Assembly (NCBI RefSeq): GCF_052324685.1
Contig: NW_027506893.1
Location: 1,078,501 to 1,142,500 of the forward strand
DNA length: 64,000 bases
Direction: 5' to 3'
From: Brachyhypopomus gauderio
Taxonomy: Eukaryota > Chordata > Actinopteri > Gymnotiformes > Hypopomidae
Position 1 is the stretch's first letter, and every line of letters starts with the position of its first letter. The translations under genes were made by a program, and so were the position numbers. Of the stretch, positions 59,271-64,000 are shown piece by piece. The notes under the pieces were generated by a model. The model did not search any database. It was not told where the DNA came from and worked only from the letters and a program-made list of their open reading frames with translations.

Positions 59271-60733
59271 ACACGTTTTTGAAACTTTATTCATTTTTAT
59301 CTTAACAGATGCCTTATGAAAACAGGTAAACAACAAGAGGACTTTTACTACTTGGAGAAGGCACATACACACTTGTCAGACCCCCAGAAAACTCGCCTGT
59401 AATGAATTCACACCGACTGCCGGACTGGACGGACGGTGCTGGTGTTAATTCAACACGGACGATTCTGCACTTTCCCCATTTCAGACACTTTCATAAAGCT
59501 GTAGACAAGACATTGAGAAATAAAATGTAGCCATCATGCAAGTATTATTGTATACCCCGCAGGACACGAACAGGTGAACAGGTCGGCTTTGTTACAGCAA
59601 CAAAACCTTCTAGATACCATGATGTGCATGTGGGAATGTGAGGCTCTCTGAGGTGGACGGAGGTTTCCAGAACTTTATGAGTCACTGAGTCGCTATTTAA
59701 AACATGACCTCATTAGATCGTTCACACTAAAAATGTTTTTGGATCAGGACACATTATCTCTGAAGCGAAAACCCTGTAAAATACACCAGCCTCTTGCGAA
59801 GCATTTTTAGAATAACAAAACGATTCACCTTGCACATACACTTTTAAATGCGTGCCAGAAAGCATTTTTTAATGGCCAATTATAGTGCATGTATCTATTA
59901 TTCGTTTCTCCAAATAGCCTTCTGCATTTTAACACTAGTGGTTTTGTTGCTTGTGTTAGGAAAGGCAAGCATACAATTAGCACCAGGTGTTCAGCACAGT
60001 TGAGTACATCACATATACTGTACAAGATATAGACAGGTCAAATGGGTCAGGGGTCTTCTGCAAGACACCTCAGGGAGGTTACATGAACCTGTAAGAATTA
60101 CACCACTTTTAATCTCAGGTAGCTGTAATCTCCACTCAGACGGCAATTTGCTAGACACTAGGCAGCAAATGGGATAATCCCATATTATATAAAGCATTTT
60201 CAGATTGCAAGCGAACGCATGTTGACACTTGTGAGTGACCTCGCGTAGTTCAACCAGCGTAGCACAGTTCTTCATCAAACCGACTAGCTCACCACAGCAA
60301 AGCGCCAACGAGATTTGACATAGACTCGATTCATTTACTGAAACGAGGTGACAGCTTGCAGGCAGCTGACATTCAATCGTCTCTTAAATTATAAGGTCAG
60401 GTCTTTCCTCATCAATAGTTTCTTCTGTCGACACACAAATATCCACATGTAGATCCTTAAATATATCTATTTTTATAAAGTTATATATCCTATGCAGTTT
60501 GTTCTTGTTGTGTGCTTTTTAAAAACCAAAACAGTCGTGTTGTTGATCCACCTGTTTGTGCTTTGTATTCATATTGTGCAGATGTGCACTTGTGCTGTAG
60601 TGTCTGGCTCAAATGTCTTGTTTCCCATAACAACATACATGAAGGAAGCAGGTGTACAGCTATAAGTTGAGATGCTCATGTAAAAATGATGTGTGTGCGT
60701 GTGTGTGCGCTTGTGTGCGTGCCCGTGCACGTC
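59271..60733 (-). other. fscn1: Probable 3' UTR of fscn1
   Basis: From the fascin stop codon to just past a complement-strand AATAAA at 59286-59291. The length (about 1.45 kb) is plausible for a fascin transcript. No other gene recognised in the interval. Confidence 0.5.
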
Positions 60734-62433
60734 TCAATACTCCCACAGTGTGGCATTAGCAACACCCTGGGCGTTAGCCTTCAGCACCCCGGCCTGGTCT
60801 CCTTTCAGATAGTTGCCCTCCAGGGTCTTAATGGCCACCTTGTTGTAGTCACAGAACTCAAAGTGGAAGTGGACAGGGGCAGAACTGCTGCTCACCACGG
60901 CGCCATCTGCCTCCACGGTCCAGTAGTTCCCCAGTGAGTCTGAAAACACACACAGTGTCTGATATTTTAGATCCATTGCTGCCGTTTTCGACAGTACCAT
61001 TTCAATACCGATACAAAACAAGACCCCGTCTGTAATAATCAATCGTAGAAACGGCTCCTCCCTCTCCGTCATCGACGGCCATTCACAACCACCTCGGAGG
61101 AGGCGTGGGCCAATAGGAAGCCGTACCTCTGAGGCTGTAGGCGTTGTTGCTGTGTTCTAATTGGAAGACGTCGTAGGAGGAGCGGTTTGAGTCCAGCGTT
61201 CCAGCGCCTTGCTTACGGGACCCGATGAAGCCGTGTTCCCCACGCAGTACGATCAACGGTCTGTTGATCAGCTTCAGCACGAACTCCTCGTGTTCTCCTG
61301 CAGACCACAACATCAAGGGATATCATTAATTAGAGCAATTAGAGCAATAACTATCATTAAATAGAGCAATTAGAGCAATAACTATCATTAATTAGAGCAA
61401 TTAGAGCAATAACTATCATTAATTAGAGCAATTAGAGCAATAACTCAATTATTAGAGCAATTAGAGCAATAACTATCATTAATTAGAGCAATTAGAGCAA
61501 TGGCTCTGTCCTAATTAGGATACAAATTTAACATCTAACATTCTGTTGCTATACTTATGGAACTCGTGCGTTTTTGACTGCACACGTTACTGTAGTAATA
61601 CTCTGTTGTGGTGCTAAGTGTGTTTGCAGCACACACACACACACACCCACACACACCTGCAGAGTCCACGGACGCCGCCAGCTGGCCGTTCTTTTTGGCC
61701 GCCAGGTACTTGCCGTTGCTGGCCTTCAGCGTGACCTTTGACCCTCTCCACTCCAGCTCAAAGAAGCAGTTGGCTGATCTAAAACAACGAGCCCATTCCC
61801 CCCGTTACACGCGCGTGTGTCATTACTGTGTAGACCATGTGTACCGTCATCATCTGTCCTGCAGCGTTCTGCTCATGTACTGAACGTTATGTTTATGGGT
61901 CCGAGTTCTCCTGCAGTCTGGAGCCCGGTACCTCCTGACTTACTTTACCGAGGCCGTGCACTGGACCGCCCCACTGGGAGTGAGGATCCAGTACTTCCCA
62001 GTGCAGGACCTGAACGCACAGCGCTTTGTCTCACGGTCCATCTCCATCTGGAACACCTCCTGATCCGACTCCTCATCCTGATTGGCCGACAGATCCACCC
62101 CTAAAGGAACACAGACCAATCAGACAGAGTCTCAGACTTGAGCCCAGTGGGCTGCACAAGGGTCCGTTTGCATGCATTCCTGCACATGCACAAAGTGATG
62201 CAAAACGTGAGCGTTAAAGTGTGAAACAGTGTGGAGTAGAGTGTGAAACAGTGTGGAGTAGAAACACCCCCCCCCCCCCCCCCCCCCCCCCCCGCGTACA
62301 GAAGAGAGTGAGCACGGAGGCATGCCATGAAAATCACACGGAGAGACAGGAAGATTGAAGAGGAAGAACAGGCATTTAAATCAATCCCACATGGAGATTA
62401 AAATTCCTGCATAGCATGCACATGTGTGCGCGT

Positions 62434-62480
<47 letters not shown>

Positions 62481-63445
62481 AGTAGCCTTAGGTTTGTTAG
62501 ACGTCATTTTATTTCTTGTGAGAGCTGTTTCAAGGCTTAAATGAATTCTTTATTACATTAATGCGCTATCAATGGCTATATTGTTATACTAGGCTGTAGA
62601 ATTAAAGGGAATATACCCTGGCGCGTGGACACGTTCCTGTCGTTGCTGGCGGTGAGCACCACTTGTCCGTGACTTTGCTCGAGGACAAAAAGCTCGTCCT
62701 TGCCCACGCGCGCGCTCTTGCCCGACTTCATGGTGCCGGTCGGTCCGGACGGTGCCATGTATTTCCCCGTGGCATCTCTAAACGCCACCTTACCGGTGCG
62801 GAATTCCAGTGTGAAGCCGGTGTTCGTGTCCGCTTTCGCGGCCAGAGCGCCGGTGCTAGTGAGGAAGCGGTTGTCTGCGGTCTGCAGATGGTACCGCCGG
62901 TCCAGGTAGACGAGCGTGAGTAAGGAGTTCACGCCCCACGGCACGTCCCGGTTAACGGCCAGTTCGTTGCGCTCCACCGACAAGTGCGCGTACCGCTTTC
63001 GTGCCACGCTGTACACGTTCACCTGAGGGTGCACGGCCAGGTGCACGCTCCATTTCTCCGCAGGGGAGATGCTCTGGGCGAAGCACACGATCCGGTCCTC
63101 GGTGCCGCCCAGGTAGCGCGCATGGGTGTCGGACTGCAGGGACCACCGGCCGTCGTCGTGAGCGATGACCAGGAACCTGCAGTCGGTACCGGGGTGCTCG
63201 CTGTCCGCTGTTACGTTGCCGTCCTTGTCCGTGGCGAGGTATCTCCCCAGGTGGCTCCGTATGAACACGCAGCTGGAGTCTCCAGCCTCGTCCGCCTGCT
63301 CCAGCGTCCACACCTGCTTCTTCTTCATGGAGCTGGCAGACGCGTTGATCTTAAACCCGAACATCTCCGCCGTTAGATATTTGTTATCGGCGTTTATTAG
63401 ACCGAACCGAATAACCAGGGTCTCGCCTAATCCTTCAGAAGCCAT
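60734..63445 (-). CDS. fscn1: Fascin actin-bundling protein (fascin-1 type)
   Basis: Five minus-strand coding exons: 62617-63445, 61944-62100, 61657-61778, 61127-61297 and 60734-60939; phases match and total 1485 nt (494 aa, human FSCN1 has 493). Fascin cross-links parallel actin filaments in filopodia, microspikes and growth cones; its four beta-trefoil domains fill the whole protein. Diagnostic blocks: [14 protein letters not shown] (14-27), the segment around Ser39 ([10 protein letters not shown]), which is the PKC-site region of human fascin, [63 protein letters not shown] at the exon 1/2 border, [27 protein letters not shown] and [12 protein letters not shown] near the C-terminus, ending LWEY. 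The one-large-four-small exon structure agrees with vertebrate fascin-1. No frame damage seen. Teleosts often have two fscn1 copies, and which one this is cannot be told. Confidence 0.96.
61320..61502. repeat. About 31-bp repeat in fscn1 intron 3
   Basis: Five to six units around ATTAGAGCAATTAGAGCAAT then AACTATCATTA, starting about 20 bp upstream (in gene direction) of exon 4. The first acceptor-side bases are outside the array. Confidence 0.85.
62200..62480. repeat. C tract and CA repeat in fscn1 intron 1
   Basis: A 27-base C tract at about 62267-62293, preceded by two copies of AGTGTGGAGTAGA, and a CA repeat at about 62435-62478. The rest of intron 1 (62101-62616) shows nothing else. Confidence 0.85.
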
Positions 63446-63513
63446 TTTTACCGGATTGAGTTCTGAAATTGTGTGAGTGGAGCAACGGGTTCGAGTGGGT
63501 GTGACCAGTAGGA

Positions 63514-63577
<64 letters not shown>

Positions 63578-64000
63578 GGGGAGGGTCTATTCGTTTTTTT
63601 CGTCTTCTGGTATTTTCAGAACATTTTTTTTCCATCTGCATTGTACATTGGACACGCGCTGCCAGTCATATCACCAGCTGTTGCATCCATGTGAATCTGG
63701 GCACATGACGACATACAGTGACCAGTATGTTCACACCAGTGGTCGCCATGGAATGAGAAGTTTTTGCTTTCAAGAGTATAATCAGTTGCTTCCGGTTGTA
63801 AAATTAAGGAATTATCTAAGCCTTTAAAAATGGTGTATGTGTTTGCACCATTTCCCCACCGCAAAGTTTCATCTGTCACCCGCCCTAATGGGTTTAATGG
63901 CGCACAGGTTCGCACGTGCCGCTTTGATCTCGTGCCAGTTTGATCCCTCGTGCCCGTTGAATCCCTCCGCAACCATTTATTTCCAAAATAAACAAACTAG
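63446..64000. promoter_or_regulatory. Upstream region of fscn1 with TG/GA repeat
   Basis: Immediately 5' of the fascin start codon (minus strand). A TG repeat (63514-63530) passes directly into a GA repeat (63531-63575), i.e. a TC/CA tract in the sense strand about 70-130 bp before the ATG, probably in the 5' UTR or proximal promoter. No TATA box stands out. Sequence to the window edge shows no other gene. Confidence 0.45.

Overview
The window looks like ray-finned fish (teleost) nuclear DNA. Three vertebrate-type multi-exon genes with GT/AG introns can be assembled exactly in frame. Around them lie very dense CA/TG, GA/TC and A/T microsatellites, long minisatellites, and several small terminal-inverted-repeat (TIR) DNA transposons of types common in fish. 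There are no prokaryotic operons, CRISPR arrays, rRNA or convincing tRNA genes. I cannot name the species.

Layout: (1) About 1-33.7 kb is gene-poor. It holds one orphan exon-like segment, two independent nested-transposon structures (8.3-9.1 kb and 21.7-24.9 kb; the second carries a two-exon THAP-domain fragment of P-element type), and many minisatellites. (2) About 33.7-43.1 kb, minus strand: hapstr1 (human C16orf72/HAPSTR1 orthologue), four coding exons, 266 aa, with a 3.3 kb minisatellite filling intron 3 and a CpG-rich promoter region at 42.8-43.5 kb. (3) About 44.5-45.8 kb: a 1.3 kb hAT-type element with a perfect 8-bp target duplication, between the divergent hapstr1 and abcg2-like genes. 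(4) 46.3-56.2 kb, plus strand: an ABCG2-family half-transporter, 15 coding exons, 612 aa, whose introns are crowded with tandem repeats, several touching or duplicating splice signals. (5) 56.2-59.3 kb: repeat-rich spacer between two convergent genes, with two good CTCF-like motifs. (6) 59.3-63.4 kb, minus strand: fascin (fscn1 type), five coding exons, 494 aa.

The three genes are not a functional unit: a stress-response and ubiquitin-pathway regulator, a plasma-membrane efflux half-transporter and an actin-bundling protein. No undescribed enzymatic or defence system is visible. The most unusual signals concern genome structure: transposons inside transposons with intact target duplications; tandem repeats that copy a 3' splice site in frame just before the Walker A exon of the abcg2-like gene; TG/CA repeats abutting at least six of its splice sites; a repeat array in hapstr1 that presents dozens of cryptic GTGAGT donors; and an internal exon duplication in hapstr1 itself. 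All coordinates and alignments were made by eye.
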